Origin: JBMOLK01 sp049325575 | GTDB lineage: Bacteria > Bacillota > Clostridia > Acetivibrionales > Acetivibrionaceae | Assembly (NCBI GenBank): GCA_049325575.1 | Contig: JBMOLK010000169.1 | Span: forward strand, 1-11,759 | DNA: 11,759 bases | Direction of reading: 5' to 3' | Part shown: piece by piece, positions 1-6,793 of the stretch | Numbering within the stretch: the first letter of the stretch is position 1 | Layout of the letters: each line of letters starts with the position of its first letter | Notes under the pieces: model-generated | What the model was told of the DNA's origin: nothing | What the model saw: the letters and a program-made list of their open reading frames with translations, nothing else | Database searches by the model: none | Position numbers and translations under genes: made by a program

Positions 1-3
1 ATG

Positions 4-33
4 AATTGTGCCTATAACAGTAAATGCACAATT
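4..33. repeat. 8-bp inverted repeat near the left edge
   Basis: AATTGTGC (4-11) and its exact reverse complement GCACAATT (26-33) flank a 14-base spacer. No T-run follows on either strand. It could be a weak terminator for a gene outside the window or simply a chance palindrome in AT-rich DNA. The stretch from 34 to about 340 contains no gene or site that I can support. It is AT-rich, with stop codons in every frame. Confidence 0.3.
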
Positions 34-352
34 AAAGACTATAAAATACTAGGTTGGAGTGGATTTATTATTATTTATAACTATTAGTCAGCTTGTAAAA
101 TAAAGGTTTTAAATTTAATACGAGTTTATAAAGTCATACAACAAACGGGCAATACTATGTAATAAGTTTATACATAACCTCTAGAATAAATATATTTAAC
201 TAACGCCATTCACAATAATCTTCTTACAGTTCAACATGTAAAAACAAATTCTTATTTCCCAGCGTTCTCCAAACAATAGATGCTTTACTTTTTCAATAAT
301 CTTTATGAATTTTCTTTTTAGCATACTAAATACCTATTTATTAAAACCCGTC

Positions 353-380
353 TTGCTATATTAATACTAAAATATATAAA
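353..380 (+). promoter_or_regulatory. candidate sigma-A promoter of the endoglucanase gene
   Basis: TTGCTA at 353-358 and TATAAA at 375-380 are separated by 16 bases, a reasonable vegetative promoter. A start near 386-392 would give a 5' leader of about 200 nt before the ATG at 591. The surrounding DNA is so AT-rich that other -10-like boxes occur, for example TATAAT at 381-386 with too long a spacer. I saw no clear match to the sigma-I promoters known to control some cellulosomal genes in related species. Confidence 0.4.
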
Positions 381-394
381 TATAATTTTATTCT

Positions 395-590
395 TTTGGG
401 AAGGGAGGTAGCTTTTTTGTAAAAGGAAAGTGCAGCTCAAAGGTTTGCTTTACTTAAAGAGATGGAACTCTAAAAGTAGATAAAGAAGATGAGCAAGCCA
501 TTTGAACCAAATAGGCTTAAGCAAATCATATGTTTATCTTCAAAGTTCGCTATCTCAAAAAATGAATAGTAATAAGAGGAGGAAAAAAAC
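395..590 (+). promoter_or_regulatory. structured 5' leader of the endoglucanase mRNA, class unknown
   Basis: By-eye folding gives a three-way junction. P1 pairs 442-450 (GGTTTGCTT) with 519-527 (AAGCAAATC), 9 bp including one G-U. P2 is an immediately adjoining hairpin: 451-455 with 474-478, then AGAG/CTCT (458-461/468-471) across a symmetric AA/AA internal loop. P3 is 495-504 with 508-518, 10 bp with one bulged A and an AAC loop, ending one base before the P1 3' strand. GCTCA (435-439), outside P1, could pair with TGAGC (490-494) inside the junction as a pseudoknot. A GAGGAGG ribosome binding site (576-582) sits 8 bases before the ATG. The layout resembles a riboswitch or other cis-regulatory RNA, but I recognise no known consensus. 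The pairings are seen in the sequence; function is inference. Confidence 0.45.
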
Positions 591-2288
591 ATGTTAGTAT
601 CAAGAAAAATTGCACTTAAGAAAGTGCTGTCTGTGTTTTTAAGCATAGCCATCGTTCTATCGGTATTTGCCGCATTCCATATCAGTACAAGCTTTGCTGC
701 GGGCGATATAGTAAGCCAGTATGGAAAGCTTAAAGTTGTGGGCAGCCAATTATGCAACCAGTCCGGTCAGCCTATTCAGCTTAAAGGAATGAGTTCTCAC
801 GGGCTACAATGGTATGGAAACTTTGTTAACTATAACAGTATGAAATGGCTAAGGGACGACTGGGGAATGACAGTATTCCGTGCAGCCATGTACACCGACT
901 CCCAGGGATATATCACCAACCCGTCTGTAAAGAACAAGGTAAAAGAAGCTGTAGATGCAGCTATACAACTCGGGGTTTATGTTATAATCGACTGGCATAT
1001 TCTAAAGGATAATGACCCAAATATATACAAGCAGCAGGCAAAAGAATTCTTCAAAGAAATGGCCACTCTGTACGGCAATTACCCTAATGTTATCTACGAG
1101 ATAGCTAATGAGCCAAATGGACCAATAACATGGAACAGCCATATCAAACCCTATGCTGAAGAAGTAATACCTGTAATACGCGCAATTGACCCTGATAACA
1201 TCATACTGGTTGGTACCGGTACATGGAGCCAGGATGTTCATGATGCTGCAAACAATCCTTTAAGTTATAGTAACGTTATGTATGTATGTCACTTCTATGC
1301 AGGCACTCATGGCCAATGGCTTAGAGATAGAGTAGATTACGCTATGAATAAGGGTGTAGCAATCTTTGTAAGTGAATGGGGAACCAGTGATGCATCAGGC
1401 AGTGGAGGAGTATTTTTAAGCCAGGCACAGACATGGATAGACTTTATGGCCAGCAGGAAAATAAGCTGGGCCAACTGGTCACTTTGTGATAAGGCCGAAT
1501 CCTCTGCCGCTTTAAATCCGGGAGCCAGCACATCTGGAGGATGGACAGATGCAAACCTGTCAGCATCAGGTAAGTTTGTTAAGTCGCAAATGGGTGGAGG
1601 TACAGTTCCGCCGCCGCCAACATCATCCGTTATGCCTACTCCAACTAAAACCCCACCACCACCTACACCTGTTCCAAAGGTAATCCCCGGTACTGTTGAA
1701 GCTGAAGCTTATGACAATATGTCGGGTGTTCAGACTGAAACCTGTACAGAAGGTGGACAAAATGTTGGATATATCGATACGGGAGATTGGATGGACTATG
1801 TAGTAGATGTCGGTACCTCCGGAACCTATACCGTTGAATTTAGAGTAGCAAGCCTTAATAATACCGGAAAGCTCTCTTTAAGAAACGGTTCAACAGTACT
1901 TTCTACAGTAACATTCCCAAGTACAGGCGGGTGGCAGACCTGGTCTACTGTAAGCACTACTGTCAATTTGAATGCTGGAAGGCAAACGTTAAGAGTATAT
2001 GCTGACGGTGAGCTCTTTAATATAAACTGGATGAAGTTCTCCTTAGGGGGCAGTCCATCACCATCACCTTCTCCTTCATATATAACCGGAGATGTTAACG
2101 GTGACGGCACAGTAGACTCTACTGATTACACAATAATGAAAAGATATCTTTTACGTATTATAAATACGTTCCCAAGCCCCAACGGAAGCAAGGCAGCAGA
2201 TGTTAATGGTGACGGCTTGATAGACTCTACAGACCTTACATTGATGAAAAGATTCTTACTTCGTATTATTACTAAATTTCCAGCTTAA
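591..2288 (+). CDS. secreted cellulosomal GH5 endoglucanase (GH5_2-CBM6-dockerin I)
   Basis: The product is a 565-residue endo-beta-1,4-glucanase predicted to be secreted and plugged into a cellulosome through its dockerin. Residues 1-36/37 form a signal peptide: basic N-terminus, hydrophobic core and an S-F-A-A cleavage site. The GH5 domain (about 41-335) closely resembles the Bacillus EglS/Cel5A subfamily (GH5_2). The acid/base is Glu174 in IANEP and the nucleophile is Glu262 in SEWGTS; DWHILKDNDPN (134-144) is another family motif. A Pro/Thr linker (about 338-363) leads to a CBM6 (about 365-485, with EAEAYD, GYIDTGDW and FNINWMKF motifs). A Ser-Pro linker (488-496) precedes a type I dockerin with two calcium-binding repeats (500-521 and 536-557). 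The ATG has an ideal GAGGAGG site 8 bases upstream. It is monocistronic, followed by a hairpin terminator, and preceded by a long structured leader. Beta-1,4-glucan is the likely substrate; CBM6 members can also bind xylan. Confidence 0.96.
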   Translation: MLVSRKIALKKVLSVFLSIAIVLSVFAAFHISTSFAAGDIVSQYGKLKVVGSQLCNQSGQPIQLKGMSSHGLQWYGNFVNYNSMKWLRDDWGMTVFRAAMYTDSQGYITNPSVKNKVKEAVDAAIQLGVYVIIDWHILKDNDPNIYKQQAKEFFKEMATLYGNYPNVIYEIANEPNGPITWNSHIKPYAEEVIPVIRAIDPDNIILVGTGTWSQDVHDAANNPLSYSNVMYVCHFYAGTHGQWLRDRVDYAMNKGVAIFVSEWGTSDASGSGGVFLSQAQTWIDFMASRKISWANWSLCDKAESSAALNPGASTSGGWTDANLSASGKFVKSQMGGGTVPPPPTSSVMPTPTKTPPPPTPVPKVIPGTVEAEAYDNMSGVQTETCTEGGQNVGYIDTGDWMDYVVDVGTSGTYTVEFRVASLNNTGKLSLRNGSTVLSTVTFPSTGGWQTWSTVSTTVNLNAGRQTLRVYADGELFNINWMKFSLGGSPSPSPSPSYITGDVNGDGTVDSTDYTIMKRYLLRIINTFPSPNGSKAADVNGDGLIDSTDLTLMKRFLLRIITKFPA

Positions 2289-2310
2289 CCATATTACCCT
2301 TCTATAAGAT

Positions 2311-2340
2311 AAGGAGGATTCCGCATACGGAATCCTCCTT
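2311..2340. terminator. bidirectional hairpin terminator between convergent genes
   Basis: AAGGAGGATTCCG (2311-2323) pairs perfectly with CGGAATCCTCCTT (2328-2340) around a 4-base loop, a 13-bp stem. It lies 23 bases past the endoglucanase stop and 43 bases past the acr3 stop on the other strand. The U-tract is short in both directions (the terminal TT/AA of the stem plus AT-rich flank), so termination strength is uncertain, but position and stem stability fit a shared terminator. Confidence 0.75.
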
Positions 2341-2382
2341 AAATATTGCCTACTCTAATGCTTATGACCTTTTATGCCGGTA

Positions 2383-3441
2383 TTATGCGCCTGCCGGAAA
2401 CCAGTTTCTTGTCTTGTTTGCAAACCAAACCAGCATAAGCATAACAGGAACCTCTGTCAGGACGCCTACCACTGTCGCCAGGGTCGCCCCAGACTGTACC
2501 CCGAAAATGGATATAGCTACCGCCACAGCAAGCTCAAAAAAATTACTGGCCCCTATCAAACCTGACGGTGCAGCCACATTATGTGGCAGCTTCCAAATTT
2601 TTGCCCAACCATAGGCCAGTGAAAATATAAAAAATGTCTGCAGCGTCAGCGGTACTGCAATCAAGAGAATGTGCAGCGGATCACTTAGAATTATTTCTCC
2701 CTGGAATGAAAAAATTATAATTAAAGTAAGCAATAACCCAACAATGGTTATATTATCAAATTTCTTTAAGAAAACATTTTCAAAATATTCAATACCTCTA
2801 TTTTTAATTACTATCTTTCTGGTTAAATAACCTGCAGCCAAAGGTATAACAACAAAAAATACAACAGACAGCAGCAGTGTTCCATAAGGTACGACTACAT
2901 TACTCACCCCAAGCAGGAACGCAACAATGGGTGTAAAGGCAACCAGTATTATCAAATCGTTAACAGCTACCTGTACCAGTGTATATGCCGGGTCTCCCTT
3001 AGTCAAATGACTCCACACAAATACCATGGCAGTACAGGGGGCAGCTCCAAGTAGAATTGCTCCTGCCACATAATCGTTTGCCAGGGCTTCCGGTATAAAC
3101 ATTCTGAATACCACTTTTAGAAAAAACGCTGCTATAATGTACATGGTAAAGGGCTTGACAAGCCAGTTTATCACACATGTTACCACCAGTCCCTTTGGCT
3201 TTTTTGTAGTATTCACTATACTGCTAAAGTCTATCTTCAGCATCATGGGATAAATCATAAGCCATATTAAAACAGCAACAGGCATTGACACATTTTCATA
3301 CTCAAATTGCTTCAGCGCTTGAGGAAAGATAGGCAAAAACTTTCCTATTAGAATTCCTGCAACAATACATAATCCAACCCAAACAGTTAAGTATTTCTCG
3401 AAGAAACCTAGCCCCTTCTTCTGATTTTTCTCTTTATCCAT
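2383..3441 (-). CDS. acr3: ACR3-family arsenite efflux permease
   Basis: The product is a 352-residue inner-membrane carrier that exports arsenite (possibly antimonite), using the proton motive force in known ACR3 members. About ten hydrophobic segments run through the whole length, the usual ACR3 size and topology. The two signature sites of the family are present: Cys136 in GAAPCTAMVFVWS (fourth helix) and Glu303 in ASNFFELAVA (ninth helix), both essential in characterised ACR3 proteins. The ATG has an AAGGAGGG site 5 bases upstream. It begins 11 bases after the arsC stop, so the two are co-transcribed as the last genes of an arsR-arsC-acr3 operon. Expression should follow ArsR derepression by arsenite. 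Sometimes annotated arsB, but the sequence belongs to ACR3, not the unrelated ArsB family. Confidence 0.95.
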   Translation of the reverse strand: MDKEKNQKKGLGFFEKYLTVWVGLCIVAGILIGKFLPIFPQALKQFEYENVSMPVAVLIWLMIYPMMLKIDFSSIVNTTKKPKGLVVTCVINWLVKPFTMYIIAAFFLKVVFRMFIPEALANDYVAGAILLGAAPCTAMVFVWSHLTKGDPAYTLVQVAVNDLIILVAFTPIVAFLLGVSNVVVPYGTLLLSVVFFVVIPLAAGYLTRKIVIKNRGIEYFENVFLKKFDNITIVGLLLTLIIIFSFQGEIILSDPLHILLIAVPLTLQTFFIFSLAYGWAKIWKLPHNVAAPSGLIGASNFFELAVAVAISIFGVQSGATLATVVGVLTEVPVMLMLVWFANKTRNWFPAGA

Positions 3442-3452
3442 TATTACCCTCC

Positions 3453-3863
3453 TTACAGATCAATTCCCTTATTCTTAATTCTCTCTGCCAGATTTTTTAC
3501 CTTCTCTTCAATTATCCTGGCAGTTTTTTTGAATTCTTCGTCGTTCTTTCCGGACGGGTCCTCCAGCCCCCAATCTTCTTCATGCTTGGATGGCAGGAAA
3601 GGGCATACCACATTACAGCCCATTTTTACTACAATATCAACTTCCGGTATATCATCCAGCAGTTTGGAGTGTTGGCTTTCATTCATATCAACTTGGTATA
3701 AATCCTTAATGATTCTCACAGCATCCTGGTTTATCTGTGGTTTTGTCTCCGTTCCTGCAGAATAGCAATCAAAAACATCAGAAGCAAATAATTTCCCCAA
3801 TGCTTCTGCCATTTGAGATCTGCATGAATTGTGAACACAAATAAATGCTACTTTAGGTTTCAT
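3453..3863 (-). CDS. arsC: arsenate reductase, low-molecular-weight phosphatase (thioredoxin-coupled) type
   Basis: The product is a 136-residue cytoplasmic enzyme reducing arsenate to arsenite, which the neighbouring ACR3 pump expels. The N-terminal phosphatase P-loop is C-V-H-N-S-C-R-S with Cys9 and Arg15 (CX5R). The general acid is Asp102 in EDPSG. The resolving cysteines appear to be Cys83 and Cys87 in MGCNVVCPFLP. This spacing (CX3C) is tighter than the longer redox loop of Staphylococcus aureus pI258 ArsC (Cys82/Cys89), a shorter variant that I associate with clostridial and archaeal homologues. Disulfide reduction by thioredoxin is inferred from the family. The ATG has a GGAGG site 8 bases upstream and lies 25 bases after arsR. 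A plain tyrosine phosphatase is unlikely, given the Cys pair and the operon. Confidence 0.92.
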   Translation of the reverse strand: MKPKVAFICVHNSCRSQMAEALGKLFASDVFDCYSAGTETKPQINQDAVRIIKDLYQVDMNESQHSKLLDDIPEVDIVVKMGCNVVCPFLPSKHEEDWGLEDPSGKNDEEFKKTARIIEEKVKNLAERIKNKGIDL

Positions 3864-3888
3864 TTTATCATCCTCCGTAAATTATATA

Positions 3889-4260
3889 TTAATTATTAAA
3901 ACAAACCTTTCCATCTTTTAAGTCTTCGCAGCTAAAGCCACTGCTCCTATACTTCTCCAATCTTTCAAAGTCCTTTTTACACTGTACTTGCTTCATAGTG
4001 TGGCTTTCAATGATTTCCTTAATAAACGGAAACTCTCTAACTGTGTTCTCGTTTATTCTGTAATACACATATTTAGCGACTTTGTAATAGTCCAATATTC
4101 TTGCACTTGTTAATTTGTTCAAATGCCTTGATGCATTGGACTGATTTATATCAAGAATTACTTCTATCTCACATACACATAATTCTCCATCTCTAAGTAT
4201 ATTAAGAATTCTTATACGTGTTTCATCCGAAAGCGCCTTCATCACCTGTATCAAGCTCAA
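3889..4260 (-). CDS. arsR: ArsR/SmtB-family arsenite-responsive repressor
   Basis: The product is a winged-helix repressor of the arsenic operon that releases DNA on binding As(III). The family pattern KALSDETRIRIL near the N-terminus is followed by ELCVCE, the metalloid-binding CXC motif of E. coli-type ArsR, and by the recognition helix region INQSNASRHLNKL. Three more cysteines lie in the C-terminal tail (94, 111, 120 from this start) and could contribute a ligand. A GTG in frame at 4269 is possible, but it abuts AAGGA with no spacing. The TTG at 4260 stands 8 bases after AAGGAG and is the better start, giving 123 residues. It is the first gene of arsR-arsC-acr3 and its promoter is overlapped by palindromes, so autoregulation is expected. 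Confidence 0.92.
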   Translation of the reverse strand: MSLIQVMKALSDETRIRILNILRDGELCVCEIEVILDINQSNASRHLNKLTSARILDYYKVAKYVYYRINENTVREFPFIKEIIESHTMKQVQCKKDFERLEKYRSSGFSCEDLKDGKVCFNN

Positions 4261-4303
4261 GTTATTCACTCCTTATGCGGCTTAAATAATCCTTCAATAG
4301 ATA

Positions 4304-4338
4304 TCATATGAATATATTCGTTTACAATCATATGACAA
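4304..4338 (-). promoter_or_regulatory. arsR operon promoter with overlapping operator-like palindromes
   Basis: On the - strand, TTGTCA (4338-4333) and TATATT (4316-4311) are spaced by 16 bases. Two copies of the self-complementary octamer TCATATGA (4304-4311 and 4328-4335) lie 24 bases apart, flanking both promoter elements. A 10-bp palindrome GAATATATTC (4310-4319) covers the -10 box. Repressors of the ArsR family bind AT-rich dyads of this sort over their own promoters. Which palindrome is bound is inference. Confidence 0.6.
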
Positions 4339-4356
4339 TTAATTAAGAAATACAAT

Positions 4357-4402
4357 AGGTTTGATAATAATTTAACATTTATTTAACAATTGGAACAAAC
4401 CT
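4357..4402 (-). terminator. weak candidate terminator after the CoA-transferase gene
   Basis: AGGTTTG (starting within the TAG stop codon) can pair with CAAACCT at the far end of a 32-base loop. It is followed on the - strand by a T-rich stretch. The stem is only 7 bp and the loop long, so this is a poor intrinsic terminator. It is listed because something must separate the NRPS operon from the arsR promoter just downstream. Confidence 0.2.
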
Positions 4403-5555
4403 AAATATATCCGCCGTTTATATCATATAATGCTTTTATTATTTCTCTATTATGCTGTCCTAAAGAAGGTGGTGGTGCAACTTCCTTATCTATAACTTTT
4501 TCTAAATGGAATGGCTTTCCCACCATAGAAACCCCACCATTTTTAATGCAAGTAAATGTCATGTCCAATTCTTTAACCTCAGGGCATTTAAATGCATCGT
4601 CAATATTATTAACTCTTGTACACGATACTTTTGCATTTTTTAAGATTTCTGTAATCTCATCGGTCGAATAATCTTTTATAACGGCCTCAAGCGTAAGCTC
4701 TAATTCATCCTGATTTTCCAGCCGCAGCTTATTTGTTTTGAAAGCATAATTATTCTTTATACTGCTTAAACCCATAGAATCGCAAAATCTTTCCCACATA
4801 CCCTGATTGGCTACAGCAATAGTAACCATCCCATCTTTCGTCCTGTAAACATTGTAAGGACATATAGACGGGTGCCTGTTTCCGTTTCTTTTTTGGACAA
4901 TCCCGGTTGACAAATAAAGTGATGAATTAAACGATGTCATCGCCAAAGCTGTCTCAAGTAAAGATGTGTGTACCAGTTGTCCTTCTCCGGTTTTTTCACG
5001 CATATAAAGTGCTGCCATAATAGAATAAGCAGCATAAAGGCCGGTTGCATAATCAACAACAGGAATCCCGGTTTTCATGGGAGTGCCGTCAGCCTCCCCG
5101 GTGAGGCTCATGAACCCGGACAATGACTGCGCAATTATATCCTGTGAAGGATGATTTCTATAAGAGCTATTATATCCATATCCCGAAATTGCACAGTAAA
5201 TAAGCCTTGGGTTTATTTTTTTTACTTCCTCATAAGAAAACCCCAGCTTATCTAGCGAGTCCTGCAGCCAGTTATGTACCAGTACATCGGATTTTTCAAC
5301 AAGCTTTAACAATACAGCCTTTTGTTCTGGGTCTTTTAAATCCAACGTAACGCTTTTTTTATTTCTGTTAAGGCTGTTAAAATAACAGCTTTGACCACCC
5401 GCCGAATGAATACCGAACTGCCTTGATTCATCCCCACTCCCCGGTCTTTCAATTTTTATTACTTCAGCCCCGATATCCGCCAGCAACATACTACAAAGAG
5501 GCCCTGAAAATACTCTTCCCAGCTCAATCACCCTGATACTGTCAAACACGTTCAT
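4401..5555 (-). CDS. family III CoA-transferase (CaiB/BaiF/formyl-CoA transferase type)
   Basis: The product is a 384-residue enzyme that moves coenzyme A from a donor thioester to a carboxylic acid, probably as an interlocked dimer in the cytoplasm. The N-terminus shows the family signature (RVIELGRVFSGP, then MLLADIGAEVIKIERP). The catalytic aspartate is Asp168 in PVVDYATG, at the position that forms the acyl-enzyme anhydride in oxalate CoA-transferases. The C-terminal APPPSLGQHNREI matches the conserved closing motif. Length is normal for the short members. The ATG has a GGGGG site and lies 26 bases after the radical SAM gene, the third gene of the NRPS operon. No substrate can be read from the sequence. 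The context suggests it activates the acyl or acid partner used by the NRPS, or acts on the released product. No other CoA-dependent gene is nearby. Confidence 0.9.
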   Translation of the reverse strand: MNVFDSIRVIELGRVFSGPLCSMLLADIGAEVIKIERPGSGDESRQFGIHSAGGQSCYFNSLNRNKKSVTLDLKDPEQKAVLLKLVEKSDVLVHNWLQDSLDKLGFSYEEVKKINPRLIYCAISGYGYNSSYRNHPSQDIIAQSLSGFMSLTGEADGTPMKTGIPVVDYATGLYAAYSIMAALYMREKTGEGQLVHTSLLETALAMTSFNSSLYLSTGIVQKRNGNRHPSICPYNVYRTKDGMVTIAVANQGMWERFCDSMGLSSIKNNYAFKTNKLRLENQDELELTLEAVIKDYSTDEITEILKNAKVSCTRVNNIDDAFKCPEVKELDMTFTCIKNGGVSMVGKPFHLEKVIDKEVAPPPSLGQHNREIIKALYDINGGYI

Positions 5556-5581
5556 AACTTTCCCCCTTTACAGGCTTCTCT

Positions 5582-6793
5582 TTACTTTTCAAAAAGTTTT
5601 GTCTGATACCCCAGGCACTGAAAGCCTTTCTCGTTAATTAAAGGAATCATTTGCTCCGAAACACTTAATTGCTGTCTTACCCAATAACAAATACTAATAC
5701 TTAATCCGAATTGACTGCTAACTTCCATCAAGCGATTCAGAAAATTCCTGCTATTTTCTCTATTTGGAGCGGTGCGTCCACGCTGCTTTTTATGGTCAGC
5801 ATTTTCAGGAGCTATATAATATTCATAAAGTGCTTTCTCCATAGCTTTGTCATAATATCCCAATAACTGTCCAAGCATTGCAAGATTTTCCATACATACA
5901 GTCAAAAACTCGGGCTTATAGTTTATAATGTTCGTATTTTTAAGACTTATAAAGAAATCGTGCATATTTTCATCGGTGAGATACGGTGGCATAATTGGCT
6001 GAACCAATGCAGAATCAGACATAATACCATGCTCCTGGCAGAGCAAAACCGCGTTCAATCTGTCCTCTATGGATGGGGCAAAAGGCTCAATAATTGTTCT
6101 TAGCAAAGGTGGCATAATGGAAACACTCGTGTTAAACTGCATCTTGTCTTTTAGCTTAATAAACAAGTCTATGATTCTTTCACCATTATACCTATACAAT
6201 AGCTGCCTGGTGCCAGCTTTAGACGCAATAAAAATCCTTGCCTTTGAATCAGGGTGCCTTTCATAATGGTTAATAAATTCCTTTAAAATATTGTGAGCTA
6301 TGCCTGTTTGAAGTGTAGGCTCCTGGAAGGCTTCGGTTTTGGGAGAAAAGTAATAGTAGTGCGGCTCTTTGTACTTTTCTTCCAGTATCCTCCTTACAAG
6401 AAGATGATAATTGGAAAAGGCCTTCATTTTGTTAATGTGTACACCATCGGTTACAAGACAGTAAAGGCACCCCACATTACAGCCGATTACAGGATTTATT
6501 TCATATGTCAAAGCCGGACAAGCGCCCGTGTAATTGTGTACGTCCATCTCACCGTTTACATCGGTTTCTATTATTTCAAGTTCAGGTCCTGGAATTACTG
6601 TACCGCCTTTAAGCCGCTCATTAAATACAATTGAACCGTTGATTAAGCCCTTCAATGTTTCGACAGAAGGAACAACCCTAACCCCAAGGGAATTAAGATA
6701 ATCCCTATCAACTACTCTTGCCTGAAAACCTTTCAGATTATAAACATCTTTGCTGTTAACATTAAAGTTTCGCAGTCTGATACTGTTTGTCAT
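5582..6793 (-). CDS. radical SAM protein related to spore photoproduct lyase / COG1533
   Basis: The product is 403 residues with a central radical SAM domain. The 4Fe-4S/SAM motif is Cys105-X3-Cys109-X2-Cys112 in PVIGCNVGCLYCLV. Later stretches match the SPL/COG1533 layout: YYFSPKTEAFQEPTL (148-161), IFIASKAGTRQLL, NTSVSIMP, and IEPFAPSIEDRLNAVLL...LVQPIMPP (235-270). In that family, such enzymes cleave thymine photodimers or have unknown substrates. The N-terminal 90 residues and C-terminal 70 residues lack motifs I recognise. The ATG overlaps the NRPS stop as ATGA (6790-6793) and has only a weak ribosome binding site, so translation is probably coupled to the NRPS. That makes DNA repair an unlikely role and modification of an amino acid or NRPS-bound intermediate a better guess. 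Nothing fixes the reaction. The residue after the third cysteine motif is Leu rather than the common Tyr of SPL proteins. Confidence 0.82.
   Translation of the reverse strand: MTNSIRLRNFNVNSKDVYNLKGFQARVVDRDYLNSLGVRVVPSVETLKGLINGSIVFNERLKGGTVIPGPELEIIETDVNGEMDVHNYTGACPALTYEINPVIGCNVGCLYCLVTDGVHINKMKAFSNYHLLVRRILEEKYKEPHYYYFSPKTEAFQEPTLQTGIAHNILKEFINHYERHPDSKARIFIASKAGTRQLLYRYNGERIIDLFIKLKDKMQFNTSVSIMPPLLRTIIEPFAPSIEDRLNAVLLCQEHGIMSDSALVQPIMPPYLTDENMHDFFISLKNTNIINYKPEFLTVCMENLAMLGQLLGYYDKAMEKALYEYYIAPENADHKKQRGRTAPNRENSRNFLNRLMEVSSQFGLSISICYWVRQQLSVSEQMIPLINEKGFQCLGYQTKLFEK

Noticed and set aside
1..87. Open frame from the left edge on the + strand, 28 codons beginning with ATG
   Set aside because: Too short, no ribosome binding site visible at the edge, no recognisable residues, and an 8-bp inverted repeat runs through it. 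It could be a tail of an outside gene, but nothing supports that.
462..473. Minimal ORF ATG-GAA-CTC-TAA in the leader as an attenuator peptide
   Set aside because: The ATG is the loop of hairpin P2 with no correctly spaced ribosome binding site. Four codons occur easily by chance.
395..530. Cyclic di-GMP-I (GEMM) or T-box riboswitch in the endoglucanase leader
   Set aside because: The conserved GGACGCAAAGC-type core of GEMM is absent on both strands, and GATGGAAC lacks the T-box context (no AGGGTGGNACCGCG and no specifier stem). The leader is therefore reported as structured but unclassified.
4366..4400. Direct repeat of ATTTAACA near 4370-4388 as a regulatory element
   Set aside because: Two short AT-rich copies in an AT-rich spacer are expected by chance, and they lie outside the arsR promoter core.
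6293..6634. 113-codon + strand open frame inside the radical SAM gene
   Set aside because: It is antisense to the CX3CX2C region of a well-supported gene, without motifs or a ribosome binding site.
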